Positions 37,194-47,259 of a stretch of 64,000 bases of DNA are shown here, one piece after another. Every line of letters starts with the position of its first letter. The first letter of the stretch is position 1. The notes under the pieces were generated by a model, which was not told the DNA's origin, did not search any database, and saw only the letters and a list, made by a program, of their open reading frames with translations. The stretch is taken from assembly GCA_022824805.1 (NCBI GenBank), contig JAJDZE010000165.1, positions 1 to 64,000 on the forward strand, read 5' to 3'. The position numbers were made by a program, and so were the translations under genes. This DNA is from Acidimicrobiia bacterium. GTDB taxonomy: Bacteria > Actinomycetota > Acidimicrobiia > Acidimicrobiales > Poriferisodalaceae.

Positions 37194-37369
37194 CTCGTAA
37201 TGCACCCTTTTCGCATACGCCAGTGTCGCTGCAGCGCAATCCGACGACATTGAGTGTGCCGCTGGCACAGGTGCTCGGGTCGCCGGGGGCGGTTGCGTGC
37301 CAGACTCATCGGGCGGGCAGCCGACTGCGCCGAAGCCCTGATCCTGAGTTCTGAGCCTGGAGTGCTGAC

Positions 37370-38701
37370 GTGGCGATCACGATTCCTGAACCTGATGTCA
37401 ACAATGTGTGGCGACTCGAGACGCCGGGCAACGAGGGGTGGGTGCGCTCGGCACGGCCAGATGCCGACGACAAGTTCTTCATGTGCTCGGCGGACGGTCA
37501 TGTGCAGGAGCCGAACACGTTTCTGTACGACCGCATCGACCCGGCGTATCACCACCGGCTGCCGACCATCGCTGTGACCAAGGCGATGGACGTGCACGGC
37601 AAGGGTGCCAAAGGCAACGGCGCCAAAGGGGAGGGCAGCGGTGCCACTGGCGCGGCCAGCGGTGGTGCGACCGAGGAGCAGTTCTTCCAGAAGGCTGAGG
37701 GGTTCCGGCCCGCCAAGCTCAACTGGACGAAGCCTTTCGAAGGGCACGAGAAGCTGCGCAACCAGTCCGGGCGCAGCCCCGAGGCCCGCTTGGCTGATCT
37801 GGCGCTGGACGGCTGCGACGCGGAGATCCTGTTTCCGAACAAGGGCTTGAGCATCTGGGCCACGCCCGATGCCGACTTCAGCCACGCCATGTGCCGGGCC
37901 TACAACGAATGGGCCTGGGAAGAGTTCGCCGACCACAACGACCGGCTGGCCCCGATGGCCTGCATCGCGCCCGCGGCGCTCGACAAGGCCATCGCGGAGA
38001 TCCAGCGTTGCGCGGCGCTCGGGTTCAAGGGCCTGAGCCTGCCCGCCAAACCCGTCTTCGGCCCGCCCGACGTGGACGACCTCAACTACAACCTGCGCGA
38101 GATGGAGCCGCTGTGGGACTGCATCGACGAGGTCGCGCTGCCGGTCACGTTCCACGTCTCGACCGGGCGAGACCCGCGCACCTCGCGCAGCCAGGGCGGC
38201 GCCGTCATCAACTACGCCGTGCACTCGCTGGCGCCCACCATGGAGCCGCTGGTCAACATCTGCGCCTCGGGCGTTGCCGAGCGGCACCCGGAGCTGCAGT
38301 TCGGCTCGATCGAGGCCGGCATCGGCTGGGTGCCGTGGATGCTCACCGCCATGGACGAGGCCTACCTCAAGCACCACATGTGGGTGCGGCCCAAGCTCGA
38401 GATGCTGCCCAGCGAGTACTTCAAGCGGCAGGGCTTCGCCAGCTTCCAGGAAGATGCCGCCGGCCTGGACCTGGCCCGCGAGCACGGCTTGGTCGACAAC
38501 TTCCTGTGGGCGAACGACTTCCCGCACCACGAGGGCTCGTGGCCCTATTCGGCCCAGGCCATCGAGCGCACCATGAGCCACCTCGACGACGGCGAACGGG
38601 CCAAGATCCTGGGCCTCAACAGCGCCCGCATCTTCCGCTTCGACATCCCCGAGCGCTACCTGCACCACCCCGACGCTGCCGCAGTCGCGACCCTGCGCTG
38701 A
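37370..38701 (+). CDS. Amidohydrolase 2-family protein
   Basis: The 443-residue TIM-barrel amidohydrolase has the N-terminal metal motif SADGHVQEPNTF, the middle VTFHVSTGRDPR and the C-terminal LWANDFPHHEGSWPYS with the usual Asp before the final His pair. Members include decarboxylases and hydrolases acting on aromatic or small acidic substrates. Residues about 77-105 hold a Gly/Lys/Ala low-complexity insertion (GKGAKGNGAKGEG). GTG 37370 is used. The neighbours give no substrate clue. Confidence 0.82.
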   Translation: MAITIPEPDVNNVWRLETPGNEGWVRSARPDADDKFFMCSADGHVQEPNTFLYDRIDPAYHHRLPTIAVTKAMDVHGKGAKGNGAKGEGSGATGAASGGATEEQFFQKAEGFRPAKLNWTKPFEGHEKLRNQSGRSPEARLADLALDGCDAEILFPNKGLSIWATPDADFSHAMCRAYNEWAWEEFADHNDRLAPMACIAPAALDKAIAEIQRCAALGFKGLSLPAKPVFGPPDVDDLNYNLREMEPLWDCIDEVALPVTFHVSTGRDPRTSRSQGGAVINYAVHSLAPTMEPLVNICASGVAERHPELQFGSIEAGIGWVPWMLTAMDEAYLKHHMWVRPKLEMLPSEYFKRQGFASFQEDAAGLDLAREHGLVDNFLWANDFPHHEGSWPYSAQAIERTMSHLDDGERAKILGLNSARIFRFDIPERYLHHPDAAAVATLR

Positions 38702-38740
38702 AACCAGCGCGAACACGTCGCCGCAGCGGCCGCTGGATTG

Positions 38741-39682
38741 CTAGGCGTTGACGGCGTAGGGCACGGGGTCGCCGGCTAGGGCCAGGTTGACCTGCTCGGC
38801 GATCTGGGTGCCGGCGCGGTCTTGCGCCTCGGTGGTGCTGGCGCCGAGGTGCGGGGTGGCCACCACATCGGGTCGGCCGAACAGCGGCGACTCGGTTGCC
38901 GGCTCGGTTTCGTAAACATCCACTGCGATGCCGCCGAGCCGGCCGGCGTTCAATGCAGCGGCAGCCGCCGCCTCGTCGAGGATGCCCCCACGGGCGGTGT
39001 TGACGATTAACGCGTGCGGGCGGCACTTGGCCAGGTTCTCGGCGCCCAGCAGCCCCGCCGTCTCGGGCGAGCTGGGCATGTGCAGCGTGATGATGTCCGA
39101 TCGCTCCAGCAGTTCGGGGAGTTCCACCATCTCGACGTCGGCGGCTCGGCCGGACTCCGCGCTCACATAGGGGTCGTAGGAGATGAGCGCTACGTCGAAC
39201 GGTGCGATCCGCTGCGCGACCAAGCGGCCGACTCGGCCGAGGCCCACGATCCCGATCGTCTTGCGGTAGATCTCCATGCCGCCCCAGCGGCTGCGCTCCC
39301 AGCGGCCGTCGGCGAGCGCCTGGTGTGCTTGGGGCACGTGGCGAGCCAACGCCAGCATGAGCGCCACGGTCATCTCCGCCGCAGACACCACGTTGCTGGA
39401 CGGCGCGTTGCACACGAGCACGCCGCGCTCGGTCGCTGCAGCGACATCGACGTTGTCGAGCCCTACGCCGGCGCGCCCGACAACGACGAGCGAGTCGCCG
39501 GCTGCCAGAAGATCAGCATCGACGTGAGTGGCCGAGCGGATGACCAGCGCCTGTGCCCCGGCGACGGCGTCGCGCAGCTCGTCGGGGCTGAGCCCCGTAC
39601 GGACATCGACGTCATGATCGGCCGCGCGCAGCAATTCGAGGCCGGCGTCGGCCAACTTCTCGGCAACCAGGACCCGTGCCAT
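38741..39682 (-). CDS. serA: D-3-phosphoglycerate dehydrogenase, short form without ACT domain
   Basis: The 313-residue enzyme catalyses the first step of serine synthesis. It has NAD-binding GIVGLGRVGRLVAQR near residue 145, the catalytic Arg region VNTARGGILDE and the His of TPHLGAST. Length is that of the short type: the C-terminal regulatory ACT and ASB domains of actinobacterial long-form SerA are absent. ATG 39682 begins MARVLVAEKLADAG; the longer upstream frame is not SerA-like. The aminotransferase and serC nearby support the serine role over other 2-hydroxyacid dehydrogenases. Confidence 0.82.
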   Translation of the reverse strand: MARVLVAEKLADAGLELLRAADHDVDVRTGLSPDELRDAVAGAQALVIRSATHVDADLLAAGDSLVVVGRAGVGLDNVDVAAATERGVLVCNAPSSNVVSAAEMTVALMLALARHVPQAHQALADGRWERSRWGGMEIYRKTIGIVGLGRVGRLVAQRIAPFDVALISYDPYVSAESGRAADVEMVELPELLERSDIITLHMPSSPETAGLLGAENLAKCRPHALIVNTARGGILDEAAAAAALNAGRLGGIAVDVYETEPATESPLFGRPDVVATPHLGASTTEAQDRAGTQIAEQVNLALAGDPVPYAVNA

Positions 39683-39779
39683 GTGTGTCGCCTCTAGCCC
39701 TCGGTCCACGCGACGCCGTCGTAGGGGCCGGATCTCAGAGCCACGGCGGCCAGACGAGTCCGACACCTGCTCACGAGGT

Positions 39780-40976
39780 TCATGGCGCGACCAGGTCTGC
39801 GAGGCGGCTGATGCCTTCGGCCAGGTCGTCGAGGCCGAGGGCGAACGAGAAGCGCGCATAGCCGGGGGCGCCGAAGGCCTCGCCGGGCACGAACGCCACC
39901 TTGGCGTGCTCGAGCACGGCCGTCGCCAACTCGAGCGTGGTCGTGACTTCCGTGCCGCCGTAGCGGTGTCCCAGCAGCCCTTCCATGTTGGGGAATGCGT
40001 AGAAGGCGCCTTCGGGCTCGGGGCAGTCGACGCCCTCGATCGAGTTGAGCATCTCGGTGATGCGTTGGCGCCGCGTATCGAACGCTGATCGCATCATCGA
40101 CACCGCCTCGAGATCTCCCGATACGGCAGCGAGCGCAGCCGCCTGGGCCACGTTGCAGACGTTGGAGGTCGCGTGGCTCTGCAGGTTGGTGGCCGCCGCG
40201 ATCACGTCTGACGGTCCGGCCATCCAGCCGACCCGCCAGCCGGTCATGGCGTAGGTCTTGGCCACGCCGTTCAGCACGACGCAGCGGTCGGCAATCTCGG
40301 GCACCAGTACGGGGAGCGAGTGGTGCTCGGCGTCGCCGTAGGTCAGGTGCTCGTAGATCTCGTCGGTGATGACCCACAAGCCGTGCTCGAGCGCCCACTG
40401 GCCGATCGCCACGATCTCGTCGCGCGGGTAGACGGCGCCGGTCGGGTTCGACGGCGACACGAACAACAGGGCCTTGGTGCGGTCGGTTCGCGCCGCCTCG
40501 AGCTGTTCGACGCTGACCCTGAAGCCCGACTCGATGCCGGCGAACACCTCGGTCGGCACGCCTCCGAACACCCGGATCGCCTCGGGATAGGTCGTCCAGT
40601 AGGGCGCAGGCAGCAGCACTTCGTCGCCGGGGTCCACCAGCGCGGCCATGGTGTTGTACACGGCCTGCTTGCCGCCGTTGGTGACCAGGAACTGGCTGGC
40701 TTCCCAGTCGAGACCGCTGTCTCGCTTGGTCTTGGCTGCCAGAGCGGCTTTCAGCGCGGGCTGCCCCCCTGCGGGCGAATAGCGGTGATTGGCAGCGTCG
40801 CGGCACGCGGCTACCGCTGCGTCCACGATGTGGGGAGGAGTCGGGAAGTCGGGTTCGCCGGCACCGAAGCCGATCACGTTCTCACCCGCTGCCCGCAGCG
40901 CCTTGGCCTTGGCATCCACCGCCAAGGTTGCCGACGGCGCGATGGCTGCCAGCGCTGTAGATACTCGATTGCTCAT
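39780..40976 (-). CDS. Class I/II pyridoxal-phosphate aminotransferase (aspartate aminotransferase type)
   Basis: The 398-residue enzyme of the AspC-I gamma type has [15 protein letters not shown] near the N-terminus, [12 protein letters not shown], and the lysine that binds the cofactor in [16 protein letters not shown]. It probably transfers amino groups between aspartate and 2-oxoglutarate. Some members of this group use other substrates. ATG 40976 is chosen over an upstream in-frame start. It is divergent from serC and lies about 100 bases upstream of serA on the same strand. Confidence 0.9.
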   Translation of the reverse strand: MSNRVSTALAAIAPSATLAVDAKAKALRAAGENVIGFGAGEPDFPTPPHIVDAAVAACRDAANHRYSPAGGQPALKAALAAKTKRDSGLDWEASQFLVTNGGKQAVYNTMAALVDPGDEVLLPAPYWTTYPEAIRVFGGVPTEVFAGIESGFRVSVEQLEAARTDRTKALLFVSPSNPTGAVYPRDEIVAIGQWALEHGLWVITDEIYEHLTYGDAEHHSLPVLVPEIADRCVVLNGVAKTYAMTGWRVGWMAGPSDVIAAATNLQSHATSNVCNVAQAAALAAVSGDLEAVSMMRSAFDTRRQRITEMLNSIEGVDCPEPEGAFYAFPNMEGLLGHRYGGTEVTTTLELATAVLEHAKVAFVPGEAFGAPGYARFSFALGLDDLAEGISRLADLVAP

Positions 40977-41162
40977 TGGGCGTCTCCCGTCTGCTCGACG
41001 CGCTGCCACGAACGCCCGACAGTCTCGCCGCCCAGCGGCCGCATCAGGCGCGGAGAACCCTCCTCGGCGGCGTCAGGCGTGAAGTCACTGTCGAACTTCG
41101 TCGGCGACTTGTAGCGAAAATGTGGTTGTCGGCAGCACGGCCGGGCGCAATAGTTGCAGCCA

Positions 41163-42311
41163 ATGGCTGGCACACCCTCATCGATTTCGATTCCCGCCGA
41201 GCTGCGACCTGCCGATGGGCGCTTCGGCTCGGGGCCGTCCAAGGTTCGGCCCGAGGCCGTCCAGGCACTCGAAGCTCGTGCGCTCGACTACATGGGCACA
41301 TCGCATCGTCGCACCGGGGTGCGATCTGTGGTGGGCCGGCTGCGTGCAGCCATGACCGAGCTGTTCGGACTCAGCGACGGCTGGGAGGTGGTGCTGGGCA
41401 ACGGCGGCAGCACCGGCTTCTGGGACGCAGCGGCCTTCTCGCTGATCGAGCGGCGCGCCCAGCACCTGACCTTCGGCGAGTTCTCCGAGAAGTTCTCGGC
41501 CGTCACTGCAGCCGCCCCGCACCTCGACGACCCGGTGGTGATCACGGCGCCGTACGGCAGCCACCCCGTGCCCGAAGCCGCAGATCCCGCGGAGATCGAC
41601 GTGTACGCGCTCACGCACAACGAGACGTCGACCGGCGTGGCGATGCCGCTGGCGCAGCCGCAACTGAACCCGTGCCGGCAAGGCGCTGCACCGGCACTCG
41701 TCTTGGCCGACGCCACCTCGGCGGCCGGCGCGATCGCGTGGGATCCCCGCTATGTCGACTGTTACTACTTCGCCCCGCAGAAGGCGTTTGCGGCCGATGG
41801 CGGGCTGTTCATCGCGCTGTGCTCGCCGGCTGCCGTCGAGCGGATTGAGCGGATCGATGCTTCGGGTCGCTACAAGCCCGCCACGCTCGACCTGGCGATC
41901 GCCGCCCGCAATTCTCGCCAGGACCAGACCTACAACACGCCGGCGCTGGCCACCATTCTGCTGACGCTCGAGACCGCAGAGTGGATGCTCGACGGCGGCG
42001 GGCTCGGCTGGGCTGCGTCCCGCTCGGCGGCATCCAGCGGTGCCGTGTACGGCTGGGCGGCAGAACGCGACTTCGCAGCGCCGTTCGTTGCAGACGAGGC
42101 CATGCGCTCCCCCGTCGTGTGCACCATCGACTTCGAAGGCGTCAGCGCAGACGACATCGCGGCGGCACTGCGGGCCAACGACATCGTCGACACCGAGGGC
42201 TACCGCAAGCTAGGCCGCAACCAGCTGCGCATCGCCGCCTTCCCTGCGATCGATCCGGCCGACGCAGAGGCCCTCACCGCCTGCATCGACTACCTCGTCG
42301 AACGCCTCTGA
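41163..42311 (+). CDS. serC: Phosphoserine aminotransferase, actinobacterial type
   Basis: The 382-residue enzyme performs the second step of serine synthesis. It follows the mycobacterial-type SerC with FGSGPSKVRPEAV near residue 22, LGNGGSTGFWDAAAFSL, THNETSTGVAMP, and the cofactor lysine in YYFAPQKAFAADGGLF. ATG 41163 is chosen; an in-frame TTG sits three codons earlier. It is divergent from the aminotransferase gene and completes the serine pair with serA. Confidence 0.92.
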   Translation: MAGTPSSISIPAELRPADGRFGSGPSKVRPEAVQALEARALDYMGTSHRRTGVRSVVGRLRAAMTELFGLSDGWEVVLGNGGSTGFWDAAAFSLIERRAQHLTFGEFSEKFSAVTAAAPHLDDPVVITAPYGSHPVPEAADPAEIDVYALTHNETSTGVAMPLAQPQLNPCRQGAAPALVLADATSAAGAIAWDPRYVDCYYFAPQKAFAADGGLFIALCSPAAVERIERIDASGRYKPATLDLAIAARNSRQDQTYNTPALATILLTLETAEWMLDGGGLGWAASRSAASSGAVYGWAAERDFAAPFVADEAMRSPVVCTIDFEGVSADDIAAALRANDIVDTEGYRKLGRNQLRIAAFPAIDPADAEALTACIDYLVERL

Positions 42312-42354
42312 CGCGCCAGCAAGCAACCCAACCGAAAGCCCCTAGGGCCGTTGC

Positions 42355-42867
42355 TCAGGTGCGGACGACCAAGGTGCCTGCCGCCTTGTCGTGCCAGCCT
42401 TGGTAGACGCGATCCCAAGTGAGGCTGATGTAGCACAGCAGTGCCGCGAGCGGTCCGACTATGGGAATGAGATAAACCAGTCCAGGAATGGCCCAACGGC
42501 CGACCGCCTTGCCCCAACCGGGCACGCCACCGTGCGCAGCGTTGACCACCTTGATGCCGACCATTCGCTTGCCGAGCGTCCGGCCCCAGAGTGCGACTTG
42601 CACGACTTCATACACGAGGAACAGCACGGAACTCCACAGGAATACCCCGGTGAGGCGATCCGCGATCTGCTCAGCGTCATCCGATTCGCCCAGAACGATG
42701 AAGAGCGCCACGGCGACATCGAACACGCTGACGATGATGAAGTCGAGTATCCGGGCGGCACATCGCTGACCGGACCTCGCTAATTCGACAGTTTCACCAC
42801 TTGCCAATTCGGCCCAGCCTGTTCGGCGCCCTCCGTCTGACATGGGTGGTTCGCTGGAATCGCTCAA
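42355..42867 (-). CDS. RDD-family membrane protein
   Basis: The 170-residue small membrane protein has the RDD arginine/aspartate signature RCAARILDFIIVSVFDVA, then GRTLGKRMVGIKVVN and the C-terminal HDKAAGTLVVRT. About four hydrophobic segments. RDD proteins are of uncertain function; some act in ion transport. Start at ATG 42867, with an in-frame ATG at 42843. It converges on serC. Confidence 0.85.
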   Translation of the reverse strand: MSDSSEPPMSDGGRRTGWAELASGETVELARSGQRCAARILDFIIVSVFDVAVALFIVLGESDDAEQIADRLTGVFLWSSVLFLVYEVVQVALWGRTLGKRMVGIKVVNAAHGGVPGWGKAVGRWAIPGLVYLIPIVGPLAALLCYISLTWDRVYQGWHDKAAGTLVVRT

Positions 42868-42909
42868 GGGTCGCCTCCGTAGTGATCGTGTTCAGCTGGC
42901 CCGCGCATG

Positions 42910-43533
42910 CTAATTCTGCGCCGGATCGTCTGGGTAGTGGGCAAGCAGCCGGGCGGGCGGTGACTGGCGCGCCAGCACGTCGTACCAGAGCGTGGTGGCC
43001 TCGGCAGTCAGATCGCCGGGCATCGAGTCGAACACCCACCAGCAGCCAGACTGCAGCTCGCTTCGCAACTGGCCGGGCCCCCAGCCCGCGTGCCCGCCAT
43101 AGATCCGGACGGCAACGACTGCGGAGTCCAGTTCGGCCGGATCGGCAGTGAGATCGACCAGCCCGACCGTCCTGTTGACGGTGCGCCACACGCCGCCGAC
43201 CTCGGACGGCTCGGATCCCGAGCCTTGGGGCGACAGTGACTCGCCGGCGCGCGTTTCTGCTGTTGCCCCGAGCGCGAGCAGACCCTGCGGCTCGACCGGC
43301 CCGCCGAGCCCCACTGCGGCCTCCTCAGCGAAGCGTGACGCCCAGCGTGGAACCGCGGCAGCGCACGAGATGTCCGACACGCGGTTGATGACCACGCCCA
43401 GCGTGCCCGCTTCCTGATGTTCGATGACGAACACGACGGTGCGATCGAAGTTGGGATCCACCAAGCGTGGCGTCGCCACCAGCAGGTCACCCGCAGCGGG
43501 CACCCGCACCGGCGTCACGACTACCTCGACCAC
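42910..43533 (-). CDS. YqgE/AlgH family protein (DUF179)
   Basis: About 207 residues from the GTG at 43533. It has GDLLVATPRLVDPNFDRTVV at the start, GTLGVVINR, LGGPVEPQGLLAL and RIYGGHAGWGPGQL, all typical of the YqgE/AlgH fold. AlgH-type proteins have an unclear biochemical role, with links to regulation in some bacteria. It lies 79 bases downstream of ilvC on the same strand. Confidence 0.88.
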   Translation of the reverse strand: MVEVVVTPVRVPAAGDLLVATPRLVDPNFDRTVVFVIEHQEAGTLGVVINRVSDISCAAAVPRWASRFAEEAAVGLGGPVEPQGLLALGATAETRAGESLSPQGSGSEPSEVGGVWRTVNRTVGLVDLTADPAELDSAVVAVRIYGGHAGWGPGQLRSELQSGCWWVFDSMPGDLTAEATTLWYDVLARQSPPARLLAHYPDDPAQN

Positions 43534-43612
43534 GCCCCGATTCTGCCACCACGCTGCAACATCGCAGGCGCCCCGAACCGGGTGCGCCGCCAAGTGCGAA
43601 GCGCTCAAAGCT

Positions 43613-44650
43613 TCAGGAAACGGCGCCGCCTGAGGCTGCGGTGACGTCTTGGCGGCCGGCGGTGATCCACGGCATCATCGCCCGCAGCTCCGCGCCGACC
43701 TGCTCGATGGGGTGCTGCTTGCCTTCCTCGACCATCCGGCGGTAGTTGGGCAGCCCGTTGCGGTTCTCGTCGATCCACTCCCGGGCGAAGCTGCCGTCCT
43801 GGATCTCGGCCAGGATGCGCTTCATCTCGGCTCGGGTCTCGTCGGTGATGATGCGTGCGCCGCGGGTCATGTCGCCGTACTCGGCCGTGGTCGAGATGGA
43901 GTAGCGCATGCCCGAGATGCCGGCCTCGTAGATGAAGTCGACGATCAGCTTCACCTCGTGCAACGTCTCGAAGTAGGCCGACTCGGGCTGGTAGCCAGCC
44001 TCCACCAGCGTCTCGTAACCGGCCCGGATCAGCTCGGTGAGGCCGCCGCAGAGCACCACCTGCTCGCCGAACAGGTCGGTCTCGGTTTCCTCAGCAAACG
44101 TGGTGGTGAGCACGCCGCCCCGTGTGCCGCCGATGCCCTTGGCGTAGGCCAAGGCGTCGGCCAGCGCACGGCCGCTGGCGTCTTGGTGAATCGCCACGAG
44201 CGCAGGGACGCCGCCGCCCTCGACGTAGGTGCGCCGGACGTTGTGGCCCGGCCCCTTGGGGGCGATCATCCACACATCGACCTCGTCGGGCGGGCTGATC
44301 TGACCGAAGTGAATGTTGAAACCATGCGAGAAAGCAATCGCGTTGCCCGGCTGCAGGTTCGGCGCGATCGAATCCTCGTAGATGGCGGCCTGGTCGGTAT
44401 CGGGCAGCGCCATCATGATGATGTCGGCCTCGGCAGCGGCACCCGCCACATCGGCGACGCGCAGGCCCTCGGCCTCGGCCTTGGCACGAGACGACGAGCC
44501 GGCCCGCAGCCCCACCACGACGTCCACGCCGCTGTCACGCAAGTTCAGGGCGTGAGCATGGCCCTGGGAGCCATAGCCCATCACCGCCACCGTGCGGCCA
44601 GACAGCTGGCCGAGGTCGGCGTCTTCCTCGTAATAGATCGTGGCGGGCAT
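43613..44650 (-). CDS. ilvC: Ketol-acid reductoisomerase (NADP-type, class I)
   Basis: The 345-residue enzyme converts acetolactate and acetohydroxybutyrate to dihydroxy acids in valine and isoleucine synthesis. It has nucleotide-binding [19 protein letters not shown], the Arg/Ser pattern ([11 protein letters not shown]) expected for NADPH binding, and catalytic [14 protein letters not shown] and [10 protein letters not shown]. Length is that of the short class I form. It is third in the ilvBNC operon, 56 bases after ilvN. Confidence 0.96.
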   Translation of the reverse strand: MPATIYYEEDADLGQLSGRTVAVMGYGSQGHAHALNLRDSGVDVVVGLRAGSSSRAKAEAEGLRVADVAGAAAEADIIMMALPDTDQAAIYEDSIAPNLQPGNAIAFSHGFNIHFGQISPPDEVDVWMIAPKGPGHNVRRTYVEGGGVPALVAIHQDASGRALADALAYAKGIGGTRGGVLTTTFAEETETDLFGEQVVLCGGLTELIRAGYETLVEAGYQPESAYFETLHEVKLIVDFIYEAGISGMRYSISTTAEYGDMTRGARIITDETRAEMKRILAEIQDGSFAREWIDENRNGLPNYRRMVEEGKQHPIEQVGAELRAMMPWITAGRQDVTAASGGAVS

Positions 44651-44706
44651 CGCTATCGCTCCTCGAAGTAATTGAGATCGCCGGAGTCTGCCGGGACCGG
44701 GCGGAC

Positions 44707-45255
44707 TTAGCTCGCCATGCCGACTGCGGGTTCGCTGGCATCGAGCGCTCGCAGTGCGATGCGCCCGGTGCGCTGCAGCACATGCAGGCCGAATGGGCGC
44801 AATTGGCGCTCGCAGCGGTCGAGCCGATCGGGATGGGCGCTGACGCTCACGATCGCCTCGTCGTCGGTGTGATCGAGCACCTCACCGCCATATTCAGAGA
44901 TGACATCGACAACCGCCGCGAGATCCACCGCCCCGACGCGGGCCAGCATCAGCTCGCGTTCGACCGAGTCGGACGGGTGGAGCTCGCTGATGTTGATCAC
45001 GTTGATCAGCTTGTCGAGCTGCTTCGCGATCTGGGTGACGTCGGTGTTGTGAACGTCGACGACGATGGTGATGCGGCTGTAGGCGGGATCGTCGGTGGGT
45101 GCGACCGCCAGGGAGAAGATGTTGAAGCCTCGACGGCTGAACAGCCCGGCGATACGCGCCAGCACGCCGAACTTGTTCTCCACGATGGCCGCGAAGATGT
45201 GGAGATCGGGCTCCCGGGGGCTGCTCGCGCCGGCACCGTCGACCTGGCCGCTCAC
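44707..45255 (-). CDS. ilvN: Acetolactate synthase small (regulatory) subunit
   Basis: The 182-residue subunit has the N-terminal ACT domain ([20 protein letters not shown]) that senses branched-chain amino acids, followed by the ALS_ss_C region. It overlaps the ilvB stop by four bases. It controls feedback inhibition of IlvB, most often by valine. Confidence 0.94.
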   Translation of the reverse strand: MSGQVDGAGASSPREPDLHIFAAIVENKFGVLARIAGLFSRRGFNIFSLAVAPTDDPAYSRITIVVDVHNTDVTQIAKQLDKLINVINISELHPSDSVERELMLARVGAVDLAAVVDVISEYGGEVLDHTDDEAIVSVSAHPDRLDRCERQLRPFGLHVLQRTGRIALRALDASEPAVGMAS

Positions 45256-47006
45256 GACGGCGCCGAACCCTTGAGGACAGCGTCGGCGTCACCCTCGGGA
45301 CCCAGGATGATGTCGTCGTTGGAGCCGCCGGCGGGCACCATCGGGTACACCTTCTCCTCGGTGTCAACCCGGAAGTCGATCACCACGGGGCGGTCGTCGA
45401 TCGAGTTCGCCTTCGTGATCGCGGGCACCACTTCCTCAGCCGATTCGACGCGGATGCCGGCGCATCCCATGGCCTCGGCCCAGCCCACGTAGTCGGGATG
45501 ATCGGCGCTGAGGTACACCTCGCTGTAGCGCTCTGCGTAGAACAGCTCCTGCCACTGTCGCACCATGCCGAGGTACGCGTTGTTCAGGATGGCCACCTTG
45601 ACTGGGATGTTCTCGGCACTCGCCGAGATCAGCTCCTGCGCCGTCATCTGGAAGCAACCGTCGCCGTCGACGGCCCACACGGTCCGGTCCGGCTGGCCCA
45701 CCTTGGCGCCGATGGCTGCAGGCACGGCGAAGCCCATGGTGCCGAGGCCGCCTGAGTTGACCCAAGTGTAGGGGTAGTCGAACTTCCAGTACTGGCTGGC
45801 CCACATCTGGTGCTGACCCACGCCGGCCACCACGATCGTGTCATCGGGCGTGTGATCACGCAGCTGCTCCACCACGTATTGCGGCTTGAGCGGATGGCCG
45901 CCCGACGGCTGGTCGTATTGCAGCGGGTACTGCTCCTGCCAGCCAGAAATGGTCGACTTCCATGCCGACCGATCCGCCATCGCAGCCGTGGTGTCGCTGC
46001 CGTCAGCCGGTCGCAGCGCTGCAATCAGCGCCTCGACCGCCAACCGGGCGTCGCCGGCGATCGCCACATCGGGTACGCGCACCTTGCCGTGCTCGGCCGG
46101 GTCGATGTCGACATGGATGACCTTGGCGCCGGGGGCGAAATGTGCAGGATTGCCGGTGACCCTGTCGTCAAAGCGTGCGCCGAGGTTGATGAGCAGGTCT
46201 GCCTGCTGCATCGCCGTCACCGCCGAGTAGTTGCCGTGCATGCCCGGCATGCCGAGGCAGAGCGGGTGCCGGTCGGGGAACACGCCCCGGGCCATCAGCG
46301 TGGTGACCACATGAATGTCGCACATCTCGGCGAGCTCGCGCAGCGCCTCTGCAGCGCGCGCCTTCAGCAGGCCGCCGCCCGCGTAGATCACCGGCCGCTG
46401 GGCAGTGCGGATGAGCGCAGCCGCCTCGGCGATGGCGGCCGGATCGACCGAGCTGCGGGGCTGGTAGCCGGGCAGCTCCACGCCGTCGGGCCAGTACCAG
46501 GTCATCATCTCGTTGCTGATGTCCTTGGGCAGGTCGATCAGCACGGGGCCGGGGCGGCCCGTGGTGGCGATGTGAAACGCCTCGGCCACGATGCGCGGGA
46601 TGTCGGCAGCATCGGTGACCAGGTAGTTGTGCTTGGTGACCGCCATGGTGATGCCAGTGGTGTCGCACTCCTGGAAGGCATCCGAGCCGATGGCCGACAT
46701 GGCCACCTGACCGGTGACCACCACCAGGGGGATCGAGTCCATGAAGGCATCGCACAGCGGCGTCACGATGTTGGTGGCCGCCGGACCGCTGGTGACCATC
46801 GCCACGCCGGGCTTGCCGGTGACGTGGGCATAACCCTGCGCCATGTGGCCGGCGCCTTGTTCATGGCGCACGAGGACATGGCGGATCGGCGAGTCCAGAA
46901 CGGGGTCGTAGACCGGGAGGATTGCCCCGCCGGGCAGGCCGAACATCACCTCGACACCGCTCATCTCGAGGCTTCGCATCAAGGCCTGAGCGCCGGTCAG
47001 CTCCAT
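45252..47006 (-). CDS. ilvB: Acetolactate synthase large (catalytic) subunit
   Basis: The 584-residue thiamine-diphosphate enzyme condenses pyruvate with pyruvate or 2-oxobutyrate. It has [13 protein letters not shown] and the catalytic Glu in [14 protein letters not shown] near residue 50, and the cofactor motif [17 protein letters not shown] near residue 440. ATG 47006 follows AGGAG at a normal distance. A terminator and a leader frame upstream suggest attenuation control of the ilvBNC operon. Confidence 0.96.
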   Translation of the reverse strand: MELTGAQALMRSLEMSGVEVMFGLPGGAILPVYDPVLDSPIRHVLVRHEQGAGHMAQGYAHVTGKPGVAMVTSGPAATNIVTPLCDAFMDSIPLVVVTGQVAMSAIGSDAFQECDTTGITMAVTKHNYLVTDAADIPRIVAEAFHIATTGRPGPVLIDLPKDISNEMMTWYWPDGVELPGYQPRSSVDPAAIAEAAALIRTAQRPVIYAGGGLLKARAAEALRELAEMCDIHVVTTLMARGVFPDRHPLCLGMPGMHGNYSAVTAMQQADLLINLGARFDDRVTGNPAHFAPGAKVIHVDIDPAEHGKVRVPDVAIAGDARLAVEALIAALRPADGSDTTAAMADRSAWKSTISGWQEQYPLQYDQPSGGHPLKPQYVVEQLRDHTPDDTIVVAGVGQHQMWASQYWKFDYPYTWVNSGGLGTMGFAVPAAIGAKVGQPDRTVWAVDGDGCFQMTAQELISASAENIPVKVAILNNAYLGMVRQWQELFYAERYSEVYLSADHPDYVGWAEAMGCAGIRVESAEEVVPAITKANSIDDRPVVIDFRVDTEEKVYPMVPAGGSNDDIILGPEGDADAVLKGSAPS

Positions 47007-47023
47007 GAAGATTCTCCTGAAAC

Positions 47024-47047
47024 AAAAAAGCCCCCCGAGCGGGAGGC
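47024..47047 (-). terminator. Intrinsic terminator in the ilvB leader (attenuator)
   Basis: On the minus strand, GCCTCCC pairs with GGGGGGC (one G-T pair) around the loop GCTC and is followed directly by TTTTTT. It ends 17 bases before the ilvB start codon and is downstream of the leader frame. An intrinsic terminator in front of a biosynthetic operon points to attenuation. Confidence 0.8.
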
Positions 47048-47049
47048 AG

Positions 47050-47075
47050 GGCGAGCGCGGACGAAGCGGCTCGCC
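47050..47075 (-). promoter_or_regulatory. Leader hairpin between leader-peptide stop and terminator
   Basis: GGCGAGC pairs perfectly with GCTCGCC around a 12-base loop, beginning at the last base of the leader stop codon. A ribosome stalled on the last leader codons would cover its 5' arm. The 5' arm could also pair with the GCTCG in the terminator loop, a possible antiterminator; this needs folding to test. Confidence 0.5.
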
Positions 47076-47173
47076 TAGATGAGTACCCCTCCTGTCGCGC
47101 CGCGCCTCGCAGGCTCGGCCGGGCAGCCGGTTCGGCGTGCTGACGCGCTCACCGGCACATTCTGTCGTGCCAT
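47075..47173 (-). CDS. Leader peptide of the ilvBNC operon ending Val-Leu-Ile
   Basis: This short frame of 32 codons from ATG 47173 ends Gly-Gly-Val-Leu-Ile-stop (GGA GGG GTA CTC ATC TAG), with all three branched-chain codons directly before the stop and about 28 bases before the terminator stem. An in-frame GTG at 47152 would give 25 codons; a -10-like CAGAAT ends seven bases before it, so leaderless translation is possible. A stalled ribosome at these codons when branched-chain aminoacyl-tRNAs are scarce would alter folding of the following hairpins. Such leaders are established for actinobacterial ilvB operons; its role here is inferred. Confidence 0.6.
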   Translation of the reverse strand: MARQNVPVSASARRTGCPAEPARRGATGGVLI

Positions 47174-47259
47174 TCCGGCGTCCACAACCTCACGGGCGCG
47201 AGCGCAGCGCCAGATCGTGTGCCTGCTGTGGAGGCGGCAGGCGGGCGTACATTGGCCGC

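Larger units (their letters stand above)
36929..37369. other. Intergenic region with two pairs of 23-bp-spaced direct repeats
   Basis: This 441-base gap lies between the divergent DUF4143 ATPase and an amidohydrolase gene. I see no coding gene in it. It is less GC-rich than its surroundings. It contains the repeat pairs described separately at 37019-37058 and 37161-37193. No tRNA or terminator with a T-run is visible. Confidence 0.6.

Noticed and set aside
47137-47259. Start of the sugar dehydrogenase-like protein at 47137
   Set aside because: The extra 41 residues are Arg/Cys-rich and overlap the ilvB leader region; the GTG at 47260 is followed at once by a proper lipoprotein signal.
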